From Platanthera guangdongensis (lineage: Eukaryota > Streptophyta > Magnoliopsida > Asparagales > Orchidaceae), in contig CM077158.1 in assembly GCA_039583875.1 (NCBI GenBank), forward strand, positions 234,352,453-234,416,452: a stretch of DNA of 64,000 nucleotides, in the 5' to 3' direction. The notes under the pieces were generated by a model. It saw nothing but the letters and a program-made list of their open reading frames with translations. It ran no database searches and was not told where the DNA came from. Position numbers and translations under genes: made by a program. Positions 30,108-42,745 of this stretch are shown here, in pieces (the first letter of the stretch is position 1; every line of letters starts with the position of its first letter).

Positions 30108-31082
30108 TGTACAACCTCATATTCGCTGGGTGGGACCAAGACGCCCCAAGGACCGAATTGGGCTAGCTTTGGGCTTTAAATTAGGTTAGATAAGAAAGCG
30201 GGCGGGAGGGCTCTCGCCGTAAGTAGGCGGGAAGGCTCTCGCCCAAGGGTCGAGTAATGTCAGTTCGTCGAGCGCTACTCGTTGAACTCTGATTCGTCGA
30301 ATAGCGAAGGTCTAGTTTGACGAACTGAGAAGGTTCAATTCGTCGAGCTGAGAACGTTAGTCGTCGAACGCAAATTCGTCGAGAAGAGCCTTCGACTTAA
30401 AGTTATTTTCGTCAAGCAGATTTTAGGTTTAGGTCATAGCAGAACCTGGGCGGGCGGGAAGGATCACGCCCTGAGCATTAGAAAGGGCTTGCGCCTCTCG
30501 TTGGCAGAAGCTTATTCGTCCCTTGACATTAAGTGATGTTTTTCCACTCAACGCCTCTTTAGTCTTTTGGTTCCCGCCGGGCATAGGCGAGAAGTCTCGC
30601 GCTCAGAATGAGTAGGGTTCCCGCAGAGCTCAGTAGGAAGAGCTTCTGCCAGATGGGACCCCGACCTAAAATTACCTAAATACCCCTGGGTCTGCATTTA
30701 GTTCCTCAGAACTATGAAGTTTGGTTATTGGCAGACCAACCCAGAGACATTTTAGTAATTTTAGGGCAGCAAAATTACGCTTTTTGCAGACCAGATATTC
30801 AAAATCTATAAATATGCCCATAGGATACATCAGAAGGCGGGTTTTTTCCGGATACTCTCATTTTTCCTTCTTGAGCTTTCTGAGGCACTCCTAGCTCAGC
30901 AATTGGCTTTGGAGGGGAAGTGCTCTCAGAACTTCCGGGTTAGAGGAGGGGACCTCCCAACTGTGGCTTTGGGTCAGTTCTTAGTCCTTTATCACTAGTC
31001 TGGGGCTAGAGTTTGGGAGAAATAAGTGTCGGTTACATCCCAACGTCTGAACTCTCGTTCAGGCCAGTTTTTGGCTTTAACA
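30108..31082 (+). repeat. Element 4 3' LTR
   Basis: 975 bp, TGTACAACC...CTTTAACA, aligned end to end with the 5' LTR with many substitutions, so an old insertion. Confidence 0.83.
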
Positions 31083-31420
31083 CAGGGGGCAAAGTGGTTA
31101 ACATGAAAAATATTCCCCATAGTGAGGGCTTGCTCCACAAAAAAATTGAAATTTTTGAAAATGTTTTAGTATTTTTAAAATCTTAAATGAAGTTTATTAG
31201 GTCAAATTAATGACCCAAAACTTGGGTAAAAATTATGAAATAATTTCTCGACTATTAATAAGCTCTCCCAAGGGTTCTATCAAAATTTGGGCACATGAAG
31301 ACAAGAAAGGAATTTTCTTTCAAATTCTACGAGTTTAGTGTCGCGCATGGGGTTTATTTCGCTCACTTTCTCCAAAAATGAAACTTGGAACGCACAATTA
31401 TCCCACCTGATTTAAATATC

Positions 31421-31803
31421 AAGTTCATTTCAGTACTTTCAATTCCAGTCTTGTACTGGTCAAGTTCATTTCATCACTTTCAATTCCAGTCTTGTGTTGG
31501 TTATGTTCATATCAGTACTTTCAATTCCAGTCTTGTATTGGTCAAGTTCATTTCAGTATTTTCAATTCCAGTCTCGTACTGATCAAGTTCATTTCAGTAC
31601 TTTCAGTTCCAGTCTTGTACTAGTCAAGTTCATTTCAGTACTTTCAATTGCTGTATCGTACTGGTCAAGTTCATTTCAGTACTTTCAAATCTAGTTTCAT
31701 ACTGGTCAAGTTCATTTCAGTGCTTTCAATTCAACTCCAATATCGTACTGGTCAAGTTCAATTTGGTACTTTCAATTCGGTACTATTCCAGTATTGTACT
31801 GGT
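31421..31803 (+). repeat. 41 bp minisatellite, about 9 copies
   Basis: Unit 'caagttcatttcagtacttt' + 'caattccagtcttgtactggt'. The last two copies are longer. The reverse complement of diverged units appears at about 38640-38880. Confidence 0.9.
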
Positions 31804-32976
31804 CATTCCAGCACTCAAATTATGCAGCTTTCATAATCAGTAGCTTTAATCACAGCTTTTTATTTCTACAATTTACTATTTTAAGCCGGGTCCTGCTCTA
31901 ACGAGCAGTTACCTACTAAGGTTGAGCCTTAGATGGGGTTAACCGGAGTTGAGGTATTCCTCTAGGGTTTGCATCAAATAAAGTATTCCCACGCACCTTA
32001 TCGAAAGTTGTGCTGAGCGACGTGGCCTGAAGGTTAACATATAATAGGGCAGGCTGTCGTAGACCCGATGCGTATTAGCTTAATGGTGTGATCGATTGCT
32101 TGTGAATTGTTTGTGGTAAATTATGGCGGGTCAGTCTCTTCCGCAGACCATTCATATCGGTACGGGAAGGTCAGCGACTCAAGGCGATAAGGAGATAGGT
32201 ACCACGGGTGACCAAATATTATGTTGTCTCTATTGGGCTTTCGTCCACTGGTCAGCCAAAATGTTGCATCATAGGATGTCGCTCACATCCAATAGTATAC
32301 GAGGTTGTACGTTGGGGCCTGGGGTTGTGCCGTACGACCACTCCCAGAAGTGTCAGAACTGGCCACTATCACCGACATCCATATCGGTGAGGCCCGCGGG
32401 GCTCGCTACCCTGTTGGAACAGAAGCGGTTCATACTATATCGACAAAGGATGATTTGTGCGGCTGTGAATGCTTGCAGTATGTACGCGGCTGTGAATTCC
32501 TGCGATAGGATACATAAGGTGTATATCTAGTATGCTCGTATACTAGTAGAGCCCTTATCATAACTGATGTTAATACTGCTATCATTTCAGTTATACTACC
32601 TTTATTTTATTGCCGCTCTTAGATAAAATACTGTGATAACTCTCTCATGCTTCGCTATCTTATACTGCTGGGTGCGTGTGTGCTCGTCCCCAGGATATGG
32701 ATCCGGGGAGGAGATTTGTTTCTACTAAACCCTGTGACTAACGGTTATTTAAATGACCAATCACAGGAAACGGAGCACCGTAGCGACCCCCTGCCGCAAG
32801 AGAACACGCCAGTAGTTAGGACTACCCGAGCAGAAGCACCACTAATGTCTGAAGAGTTCCGAGACGTGAGTACCAGCGAGCAATATAGAGAGAGAGGGTT
32901 AGATATAGAACTCATACAGCCTGCGGGCTTATATAAGAACATAGGCTATGATCTTGTACTCATGTAAATATTTATG

Positions 32977-32980
<4 letters not shown>

Positions 32981-33020
<40 letters not shown>
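32981..33020. repeat. (TA)20 microsatellite
   Basis: Uninterrupted TA dinucleotides. Confidence 0.97.
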
Positions 33021-33023
<3 letters not shown>

Positions 33024-33218
33024 TTTTCCTATTAATGCTTCCGAAATTATCTGATGTGTTGTGACTGTTGTAGTTCTAGCCCAACAAGGCAACCAACTAG
33101 TGCTTAGTAGAGCGGGTTGTTACCCCTTTAAGGAGCACTGAGTGGACGCCTTGGGAACGTAAGATCCCCTCCGGCCCGACCCGGCCAAAGTTTTTTTTTT
33201 GGGGGGGGGGGACTTACA

Positions 33219-33775
33219 CTCCACTTTCTACTCATTAAATATAGTAGAATACGCAGCTTCTTCAAGTCATCAATTATTATTTCTACAATTTTCCCCTCTT
33301 ACTAAAAATATTTTCATTAATTTTTCATTAATTTAGTCCTATAAGCAGCTAATTTGGTTAGCTACGTTGTCTTGTCCCATCAGCTAATCTCATCCTCTTC
33401 CCTCGAGTAGTGTTCCCTCCATCCCCTCCCTCGTCAAGTCCATCTCGTGACTCTATATTGAGGATCCTCCACTTCCTACTCATTAAATATAGAAGAAGAC
33501 GAGACTTCTTCAAATCATCAATAATTATTTCTATAATTTTTCCCTCTTACCCAAAAATTTTCATTAAATTTTCATTAATTTGGCCTCATAAGCAGATAAT
33601 TTGGTCAGCTGTGTTATCTCGTTCCATCAGCTAATTTCATCCATTCCACTCGAGCAGTGTTCCCCCCATCCCCTCCCTCGTCAAGTCCATCCCGTTGATT
33701 CATATCAAGGAGCCTTCAATTCTTACTCATTAAATATAGCAGAAGGCGTAGCTTCTTCACAGAGTCGTGCTTACC
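33219..33775 (+). repeat. 248 bp tandem repeat, 2.2 copies
   Basis: Units start 'ctccactttctactcattaa' at 33219, 33467 and (partial) 33714. Each unit contains 'cctccctcgtcaagtccatc'. Non-coding. Confidence 0.88.
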
Positions 33776-35874
33776 ACCTCTACGCTGAAAATAAAGAGAC
33801 AACACCAAGCTTCCAACCTTTGATAGGGACCATCAGTTCTTTGCTTCTCCTTCCCCAAAATATTTCTTCATCCTTTCTCTATTGACCCGTTCTTTGCTTC
33901 GAGTCTTCACCCACGAGCCCTCGTTCGCCTTTTAATCTTCTAGACATTAAAATTTTTAATGCGCGCTTATCTTTTCCAGCTCTGAGGAGCTCAGTAATCT
34001 TCTTCTCAAAGGAACTAAGCTCCTCATGTTGAAAATGATAAGCAGCATTAAAGTGGTTATTTAAGGTTATGCACACGCAAAAGAGCTAAGAAGAAGAGAG
34101 ATGAGATGGTTAATGTTCTCACGAATGTGTCTTCATTCCTCTTTTGATTTGTTTCTCAAGAATTAGTTCTATGTCTATTATCAAGAATATAACTGTTGCC
34201 CGCTGTATGAGAAAGCTGGAAATGATCACTCAGTGAACGTGCCTTAATTATGTTCCATCATCTGTAGAAGAGCTCCTTCAAAAACATTTCAATCCTGTTC
34301 AGTTAGACCCAAAATTTCTTAGTTCATTCATTGTAATATGTCTATATAACTTATTAGCTTACTTCTCCCTTCCAAACAATGTAGAAATTAGATAGTAAGC
34401 TATGAGATTTGATTACACATAGATTATTATGATATACTCTCCCTTATTTTTATTCTTATTTCTATTCTTTTCTTCCACTCTACTATGTTACTTCTTATAT
34501 TTATATTATAGAGAACTTGGAGTTGACCATCAAGTGTCCAATATGATTAATAAAGCCTACATAAACATAAAAGTGCATATGGATGAACATAAAAATTATT
34601 TATATTATACATTGGTACGAGTAATATTTCCGCTAGATAATCATATTTATGTACAATGTTTGCTGCACTAAATAGATATTTTTTATGGACGGCTGTTTCA
34701 TTTTATTATTTCTATAAATTTTTTATCTAAAATTGCAATCCGGAATTGGTTTTATGCATCCTATCAAGAGTATAACTGCTGGTCGTTGTAGGAGAAAGCT
34801 TGAAATGACCACTCGTGGGGCTGGCCAGCTGCTGGACAACAGTAGTTCAAGTATAAATAACAGCTGCTGGAAATTGTTCCAGCTGTATGGACAATGTTTG
34901 CTACACTAGATAGACATTTTTATGGATGACTGCTTTATTTTATTATTTCTACAATTTTTTATCTGAAATTGCAATTCAGAATTTATTTTATGTCTCCTAT
35001 CAAGAGTACAGCTGCTGGATGTTGTAGGAGAAAACTGGAAATGACCACTCGGGGGTTGAGAGAGGCTGGCCAGCTGCAAGACAACAACAGTTCAAGTATA
35101 AACAACAGCCTTGTAATATAGCGTTGCTGATTTTTAAACTGTATCATATACCCTTTTTCGATTAATTGACCTACAGATAATAAATTTTGTGTCAAATTTA
35201 GTACTCATTGAACATCATGGAGTAGTTTGTTAACTCCTTGTAATTAGCTACATTTCTGATGTCTTTGTCTTTTTCCTAAATGATTTTTGCTTCTTTATAC
35301 GCAACATGATGATAGTTTTGTTGAGAGGAAAATAAAGTTTTACCATTTCCAGCAGTCTAGAAATCCATCCAGCTGCTGCTTATACTTGAACAGTTGTTGT
35401 CTGGTAGCCGGCCTGCCCCTCTCAGCCCTCTGAGTGGTCATTTACAGCTTTCTCCTATAGTGGTTAGTTGATGTACTCTTGATATGAGGCACTATGAGTG
35501 ATCAAATCCAAGCATAAGTAATTATGCGGCACGGAGAAGCGTCTATAAATTTATATGGTAAGAGAATATTATGATAAATTGAAGTTAAAGTTTATGAAAC
35601 CAGTGCTCACTCCTCATTCGAGTTCTTTGTTGATGTTGATATTGAATGTTATATTTGCTTCCTCTTCCGATGTACTTGCTGTGAAGTTCTTTGTTGATAG
35701 ATTAACCTAATTTTTGTTGTAGATTTCAGATTTCTCCTCTTTTGTTTAACATTTAAATTTGTTCGGGTCAGTTTCATTCTTGTTTGATTCGAGTCTGAAT
35801 CCATTTTTAATAAAACCGATGACAGTTCCCATACATGGGTAATCGAGAACTGACTTGAATTAATAGTTTAAAAT
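33776..35874. other. Non-coding segment with direct and inverted copies of a ~110 bp repeat
   Basis: Copies at about 34165-34240 (weak), 34756-34875 and 34994-35110 ('tatcaagagta-a-ctgctgg', 'gaaatgaccactcg', 'gttcaagtataaa'), and an inverted copy at about 35355-35490. AT-rich elsewhere. No gene is supported. Confidence 0.55.
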
Positions 35875-35978
35875 TTAATATAATATAATATAAACATGCA
35901 AAGTCATCTCAACAAGCGAGGTCATAATTGTTTATGCAGAGTTGCGAGACAAATAGTGAAATTTCAGAGCTCTACCCC

Positions 35979-35988
35979 CTATTTATAG
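35979..35988 (-). promoter_or_regulatory. TATA box of Element 5 antisense ORF
   Basis: ctataaatag on the minus strand, 105 bp inside the LTR start at 36093; ATG at 35925, 168 bp inside. Confidence 0.55.
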
Positions 35989-36761
35989 GAGAGGGGCAAC
36001 GATCATAGCGAACTCGCAAATGTCAAGCTCGCCGAATAAGCCATGGACTATTCTTTCCAAGCTCTCAACAAACTTGCAAAGAACGTAGATTATGTACAAA
36101 CCGTATTCGTTGAGGTGAGCCTGGGCACAGTGGTGGGCCCCATATGTCTGAACATTGACCGTTGACATAAAGAGGTAAGGAAACTGGGACCCAACAAAGA
36201 GAGTCGAGAGCTCGTCCATACTACAAAGAGCTCGCCAAAGATTGAAGCTCGCACCCACAGTAAACGAACTCTTCGTGTAAGAGCTTATCTTCCCACAAGC
36301 TCTTCTCTCAACCGACTGCGTCTGGTCGGTGAGCTCTATACGTGACAAGTCGTCGAGTCCGTCGTGCTTGAGCTTATCTTATCGAATTGCACTTCTTGCA
36401 TTCTGCCCGAGCTCGCAGTGCAAGCTCACTAACAACACCTCAAAAGTAAGGCATCGTCATCAACCAGCTCACTGATTATCTAGTATCTCAGGAGAGGGGG
36501 TCTATTCACAAACCACCCACAAAATTGCTTGTAAATAGGACCCCCAAGGCACATTTGGAGGCAAGTTGTACCCCCAAGGTTCCCCAAAAAACTGTGTCTC
36601 ACCTGTGTCGAGCTTAGCTCTGTTTTTGGAGGGGAAGTTCTTATATACTTCTAGAAACGTGGCGGTACCTCACGGCTGCTGCTCATGAGCTCTTGTTTAC
36701 AGTCTATCCAAAAAGCTATTGCCCCTATCATCTCTCTTTTGTGTAAGCTTATGTGCCCAAT

Positions 36762-39700
36762 TGTAAGACCCTCCCCCCAACCATAGACAGGGTCGGGTCG
36801 GAGATAGGCCTTATGTGATGACTCAGGGCTAACCCACGCTGGATCTCACAAGGATCACTTTGGCCTCACCTGACGTTGTCTGGGCTGCAGCCCAAGCATC
36901 CAGCCCCTCTCCATCAACAGGCGGGTTGTTGGTGGCCACAACCTCCCTTTGATGAGGTAAACTCGACAGTCAAGCACGTATCACGGTGACCTCCTGAGAA
37001 GTCCTCATGCTGCGCGCATAACTGGAGAGTTTCGCTCATCAAAGGGAGATGTGACCACCAACAACCCACCGTTAGGATGGAAAGGGGTTAGGGTGCTTGG
37101 GTTGTAGCCCGGGCGATGCCAGCAGGGTCCCGCTGGGTCTCCCTCGGTGGACGTAGTCCCGAGTGTAGTCGGGCCTGGGTCATCACACCTTACCGCCCAA
37201 GATGGCCACCCTACGCTTTTCATGTTGCAATAACCCACTCACCAAGCATAGAATGATGGCTCCATCACATTAGATCACAACATAAGTAAATCAGAAATCA
37301 ATTTATATATATAACAAAGGCCGTAGTCATAAGTTTATACATGCGGCCCATCGGACTAAAGAAAATAACAACACTATATCTGCATTTACCAAGCTAAGGG
37401 CTCACATCTTTAAGGACTGGAGATGAGATCGGTGCTTTTGCTCGTGTCAGATCTAAGGCAGGTACACTGTCACACGCTATACGGGCCTCTCAGTGCTCAA
37501 TATCCCGTGAATGGTTATTTAAATAACCGTTACTCACATGACTAAGTGGATTCACATCTCCTCCCCAAGATCCCTAAGCTTGGGGATGAGAGTGAGCCTC
37601 AACACTATCAACAATAACCGATGCAAAAGAAAGTTAGTATAAAATTTCATATATAATTTAGGAGCAACCATTAAAAGGATGTGCATACTAGTATAACTGG
37701 AATAACAACAATATTATATATCAGTTATAACAAAAGCTCCACTAGCTATCAACACAACAAGTATTTACAACCCATATTCACACCGTTGGTATTCAAACCC
37801 GCCAATACGCCACAGGTATTCAAGCCACGCACACATCGCTGACATTCAAAGCTGCGCATACATTACATGCATTCAACGCCGCGCACACACTGCAAACATT
37901 CAAACATGTGCACACCCACTATGTCGACATAGAGTGGACCGCTTCTCTACCAGCAGGGTAGAGAAACCCTGCGGGCCTCACGGATGTGGTTGTCAGTGAT
38001 AGTGCCCAGTCCTGCCACTTCTAGGTGTGGACGTACCGCACTACCCAGGCCCCAATGTACAACCTCATGTACTCTTGGGTGTGAGTGATATCCGGCAATT
38101 CAACACTTTGACCAACCAACGAAGGAAACCCAATGGGTAAAAACCTAACAATCGGTTATCTGTGGTACGCATCTCCATGTCACTTTGAGTTGTCAACCTT
38201 CCCACATCGGTACGTATGGTCTACAGGCATGACCGACCCACCACTTTTTACCACAAGCAATTCACAAGCATTTCAATAGATAAGTAACTTGCACATATTA
38301 TGTCTGCGGCGGCCTGCCCTACTCGACATAAAATAATTAGGGCAAGTGGTGTTCTCAAATCAATGTGTTGCTCAACTTCATACAAGGAGCGCAACGAGCG
38401 TGAAAGTACATTATTTATGGCTAACCCTGGAGGAATAACTCAACTCTCAATTATCCCATAAATAACGTTCTACCAAAAAATTCAATCATTCGTTAGAGCA
38501 GAATCAGAGCTAGAAATGCAGAAATACTAAATTGCATAAATAAAAACGGTAAGTAAATATACTGTTGAAATAGACTGCAAAAATATGTATTGAAATAAAG
38601 TACGAATTGTAGTAATTAAATGTTAAACTGTAAATGCACTAAAGTAAATTGCTAAAATAAACTAGATCAGTATGAGACTGAGTAGTACTGAATAGAAAGA
38701 ACTGTAATTAAAGTACTGAAAGGAAGTTGACCAGTACAAGACTAAAGCAGTATTTAAAAAAAATGAACGGAACTAGAAGTAAATAAGTTGGATCAATATA
38801 AGACTGGAGTACTGAAAAGAAAGATCTTGACTGAAATAAATTAAGGAATTGGACTTGTGCAAGACTGGAATAAATCATAAAAAAATAATTAGTAGTCCAA
38901 TCACTCTATTCAGGAGGCTTCAGTTTCATCTCCGTTCTCAGGAGATAAATTCAGTTCCATCTTCATTCTCAGGAGGCAAGTTCAGTTTCATCTCCGTTCT
39001 CAGGAGGCAAGTTCATTTCTTTTTCTATTCTTAAAAACCTTCTTCTGGGTTTCACCCATTATTAATGTCCGATATTAAGTTCAGTTGCACCTCTTAATCA
39101 TGGCTTAATCGGACTTATATTTAGGGATTACAACCTTATTATAATAATCCGTTTCTCGTTATAAGGATTATTGAGGGCTAAATATATGCAAAAGGTTTAA
39201 CAACATCTCTTAACTTCAATTGCTCGCATTAAGGCGAATCAAGTTTCTATGTTAAGCGCAATATGATTTTCTTCCGATTTAAGTCTCTTTTATGGAAAAA
39301 AGAGTTAGAAATTGAGGAAAACCAGGACTCGAGGTTGAATTTACTAAAACATAAATCTCAAGAGTTCCTCAAGATAATTCGAGATCCGATTGAGTTTCAA
39401 TAATTCATTAAGCTTTGAACAAACCCTTATTTTTTTATATTTAAGAATAAGTCGTATTTCAAATCACCAAACTACGACAGTGAGTTTAAATATGAAGTTC
39501 ATGCTCTTCAAAATAATTTTCATCATTTTAAGATCTCACACAACCTCAAACAATATTTAAAATTTGACATGGTTATTTCAAATCATTTTGAGCTCTTACA
39601 TAACCTCTAGCATGTTTAAAATATGCCCGGCTAAATCAATATATTAAAATATCAGGAATGTCTCAAAAAATCGCACACACATGTTCAATGCATGTATTTA

Positions 39701-41897
39701 ACCCCAAGAATCTCTTATAAAGATACAAAACATTTTAATTGGAAATTTTTGCAACTAGTAGACTCTAAATTAATCTTGAGCATGATTTTAAATCTCAAAA
39801 AATAAAACAAGAATGCTCGAAAATATCTCAAATTATATCATGACATGCATTTACTAAAATATAAATCATTCATGAGATTTCACGAGATTTTGATCACGAA
39901 AATTTACCTCTATTAATTTTCAAATGTGAAATCCACCATTTTAAATACTTGAAAAATACAAGGCATAAACAAAAATCTCTAAATCATGAAAGAGCATGCG
40001 TAGGAGCTCCAATTATTACTGAGAATTTTATCAAATTTTTAGGAGCAATTTAGGTTTCCCAAATTAGCCAAATAAATACTACTTTAATTTTAAAAAATAT
40101 CAAATAGTGGAAAAAATCTCTAATTTTTATATAGTGTAGCTGACACCTAGAGGAACATTTTCCATGTTCAAAACTTTTTCACCAGTTCTATAATTTAGCC
40201 TTAAAAAAATAAAAAAGCCCTTTTCGTTAATTATAATTATAAAATTATAAAATTTTATAATATGTGAACAGGAGATCGCTGGCCTGAACCAAAACAGTGC
40301 CCTTGAGCCCCCCCCCCCCCCCCCCCCCCGTCGGCCGGCCATGGCTCCGCCCTCGACCGACTTCCTGGAGGTGGGTGCTTCCTCGGGCGGTGGTCCGGCG
40401 GCCTGGAGCCGCCGACTGCTGCTGGAAAAATTCTTACAAAACACTTCTTCTCCAACCATGGTGGTGTAGCGGCGGCGCTCCGGCCGCTGGAGCTCACATG
40501 CAAAACGTTAGAAAGCTAAGGAGGAGGTCCTACCTAGTTTCGAGGCCTTAGGGGGCTTCCGGCGAGATCCGCCATTAATGATGGTGGAGGTGGAGGAGCT
40601 CAACTTCTCTTTCTCCAGCGAGGTGGAGCTCTAGAAGAGGGGGTGGCTGAGGTTGTTTTGAGTTGGGGAAGAGGAGTGAACTCTTTGGAGGAGGTGGGGG
40701 CCCTTTTATAGGGGAGAGGAGGAGCCTCCCCCTTCCTTCTCACGGGTTGGGACTAAAATCCCATGGAGAAGGTGTGGTCAAGCTTCTCCCAGCTGTAGGC
40801 ATAAATGACATTCCCTTATTTGACGGTTGTACCTCCTAAAAAGCCTAGTCTAGGTTATAGAGTATGTGGAGGAAAAAGAAGAGAGGGAGAAAGAGAGAGG
40901 ATGAGCCTTGTTTTCTTTAGGCCCAAGCCCATCCTCCTCGCTGAAATTTAAGGCCCATATAGGGTTAATATTGGGCCCAATGGTGATCTATATGAATGAC
41001 ATCAAGTGAGGGTAGCTTGGAAATTAGAACTCCTTAAGGAAAATTGTATTTTTAGGAAGTTTGACCAAAAGTCAACCATGGGGTGGGCCCCCACGTGGGT
41101 CAAGGTCAAAGTAGGTTCAAGTCGTCAAGTGATGTACCAAAGTTTGGGTATTTTAGTAACATCAGCGCGTGTACGCTTTTTGGTGCATCGTAGAGCTCGT
41201 TTTGACTAATGTTGACCCGACGCCTCAAAATCGAGCGCAACCAATTCTGTTGAACTCTTATTGGCCACATGAGTTCAACACAACCGACTGAGGCCAAATC
41301 TGAGTTTAACTACTCAATATTTGAAAATTGCGCATCGCGACGAGCTACAGAACTCAAAACGGTCATGTTCGCTGTATGACCTCGGATTGCAACACAACGA
41401 GTTTCATTGTACTCGTATTGGTTATACGAGACCACATGAACTGACAGAACTCAAATCAGAGTTCTCTAGTTCAATATCCGAATTTCTCGTATTTGCGACG
41501 TTCTACGAGAAATAGTCATATCCACCATACGACCTCAAAATACAACAGAAAAAATTCCAACACAATCGTATTGACTATACGAGGACATAAGAATCAATAG
41601 AACTTAAGTCAGAGTTCTTTAGCTTAATGTCCAAATACTGCGCGTCGTGGTGCGCTACAATACTCAAAACATCCATATTCTCCATATGACCTCAATTTGC
41701 AATGAAACGAGTTTGGTTGCACTCATATCGATTATACGAGTCCAAAACAACAAACATAACTCGAATCAGAGCTCACTGGCTCGAAACCTCCAAAATAGGG
41801 TCGCCTCCTACCTCTTTTAGGCTTTGGGTAGAGGTTCTGGTCACTTTTATTGGGTCCACTAGGGTTCTAGTGACCCAATAAAAGTTGAGATATTACA
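36762..41897 (-). mobile_element. 5.1 kb solo LTR (or LTR-like element) with CCAAT target duplication
   Basis: The plus strand begins TGTAAGACC and ends GATATTACA, flanked by CCAAT at 36757-36761 and 41898-41902. No second LTR or coding region is inside, so a solo LTR of a long-LTR Ty3/gypsy family is the simplest reading. Orientation is set by comparison with the copy at 31083-33218 and by the long T-rich to G-rich polarity. It contains 31 bp repeats (38908-39030), a C21 run (about 40310-40330), and a G/C-rich patch (40290-40640) with spurious ORFs. Confidence 0.75.
38908..39030. repeat. 31 bp tandem repeat, about 4 copies
   Basis: Unit 'caggaggcaagttcagtttc' + 'atctccgttct', degenerate at both ends. 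Confidence 0.85.
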
Positions 41898-41994
41898 CCA
41901 ATTGCTAGCAAAGTAACATTTGGTCTGTCCCATTTCGAACCTCTTGTGAACTAAGATTTTCTTAGTTCCAACAATGAAAAATTTGTGCCAATGC

Positions 41995-42745
41995 ATACAC
42001 CCGCGCCTCGGCGGAAAACCTGCCCTTGGGTGAAAAATCACTGCCCAGGCAGAAGAATGCCTTGTGGTGAATCAACTTACACCTTAGTCAAAAAAGGGTG
42101 ATTGAGCGAAAAAAGCGCGTCTGAACAAAAAAGTGCCTTGGCGAAAAACTCGCCCGGTCAAAAAACACTCGTCCGAACGATAAATGCTCACCCAAGAGAA
42201 AAACTTGCTCATGGTCAAAAAAACTTGTGCTAAACATGCGCACGTGTAAAAATTGCGCTCCTAGGCAAAAAAATGGGCACCCTGGCTAAAAAATGTGGGT
42301 CCGGTGAAAATTGTGTGCCCAGGTAAAAATGCGTGGAGGTGAGAAAAACGCATGCCCAAACAGGAAATTGCGTGCTTATGCTAAAAATTCCCGCCCAGTC
42401 AAAAATGCCGGCCAGGGTGGAAAATGCGGGCCCAAGTGGGAAAATGCGGGCCTAGGCGGCAAAATGCGTTTCTGGTAGGGTAAATGCGCGCCTGAGCAAA
42501 AAATACATGCATGAACGAAAAATGTGTGCCATGGTAGAAAATGTTCGGCCTTGCGAAAAATGCGCAGCCGGGCAGAAAAATGTGTGCCGGGGAAAAATGT
42601 ATGCCTTTGTAAAAAAAAGCATGGCCGGACGAGAAATGTGTGCCCCCGCAAAAAAAATTGCACCCTAACAAAAAATGAACGTCCGTGCGAAAAATACGAC
42701 CAGACGAAATAATGCACGCCTGGGAGGAAAAATGCGCCCAACGCT
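41995..42745. repeat. Degenerate ~20 bp minisatellite, about 35 copies
   Basis: Phased A4-A7 runs every 19-22 bp separated by 'tgcgngcccgggngg'-like words; individual units differ strongly. It starts about 20 bp after the end of the Element 5 LTR. Open minus-strand frames (42376-42741) are products of the repeat. Confidence 0.85.

Larger units (their letters stand above)
27623..31082 (+). mobile_element. Element 4: TAT-type element reduced to gag plus antisense ORF
   Basis: LTRs 27623-28570 and 30108-31082 are alignable over their length (TGTAGAACCTC / TGTACAACCTC starts, ttcaaca / tttaaca ends, TATA boxes ctataaata at about 28296 and 30806). The interior (1.5 kb) has gag and an antisense ORF with its TATA box, then the purine tract 'caaagagcgggga'. 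Protease and all of pol are missing. No matching target duplication is visible (left TTATG, right CAGGG), so the copy may be recombinant or have lost its flank. Confidence 0.85.
31083..33218 (+). mobile_element. Truncated copy of the long LTR also found at 36762-41897 (opposite orientation)
   Basis: The 3' part matches the reverse complement of 36762-38900: the 41 bp minisatellite, 'gagttgaggtattcctctagg', 'gggcaggctg', and the G-run plus 'acttaca' end at 33218. The left side stops at Element 4. It is non-coding; short ORFs at 32123-32530 and 32647-32967 show no family signal. Confidence 0.6.
35875..41973 (+). mobile_element. Element 5: 3' end of another TAT-family element, its LTR split by a solo LTR
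   Basis: About 200 bp of interior, with the start of an antisense ORF (ATG 35925, 16 codons) and its TATA box, then 'gcaaagaacgtag' and an LTR starting TGTACAAACC at 36093. The LTR is interrupted at 36761/41898 and ends 'gttccaaca' at 41973. The left boundary is uncertain. Confidence 0.65.

Noticed and set aside
32123..32967. ORFs in the truncated long-LTR copy
   Set aside because: The reverse-complement copy at 36762-38300 does not keep these frames.
40127..40551. Overlapping ORFs in both strands around the C21 run
   Set aside because: Low-complexity GC patch inside a solo LTR; no motif.
42376..42741. 121-codon minus ORF with repeated His-Phe-Phe
   Set aside because: Translation of the ~20 bp minisatellite.
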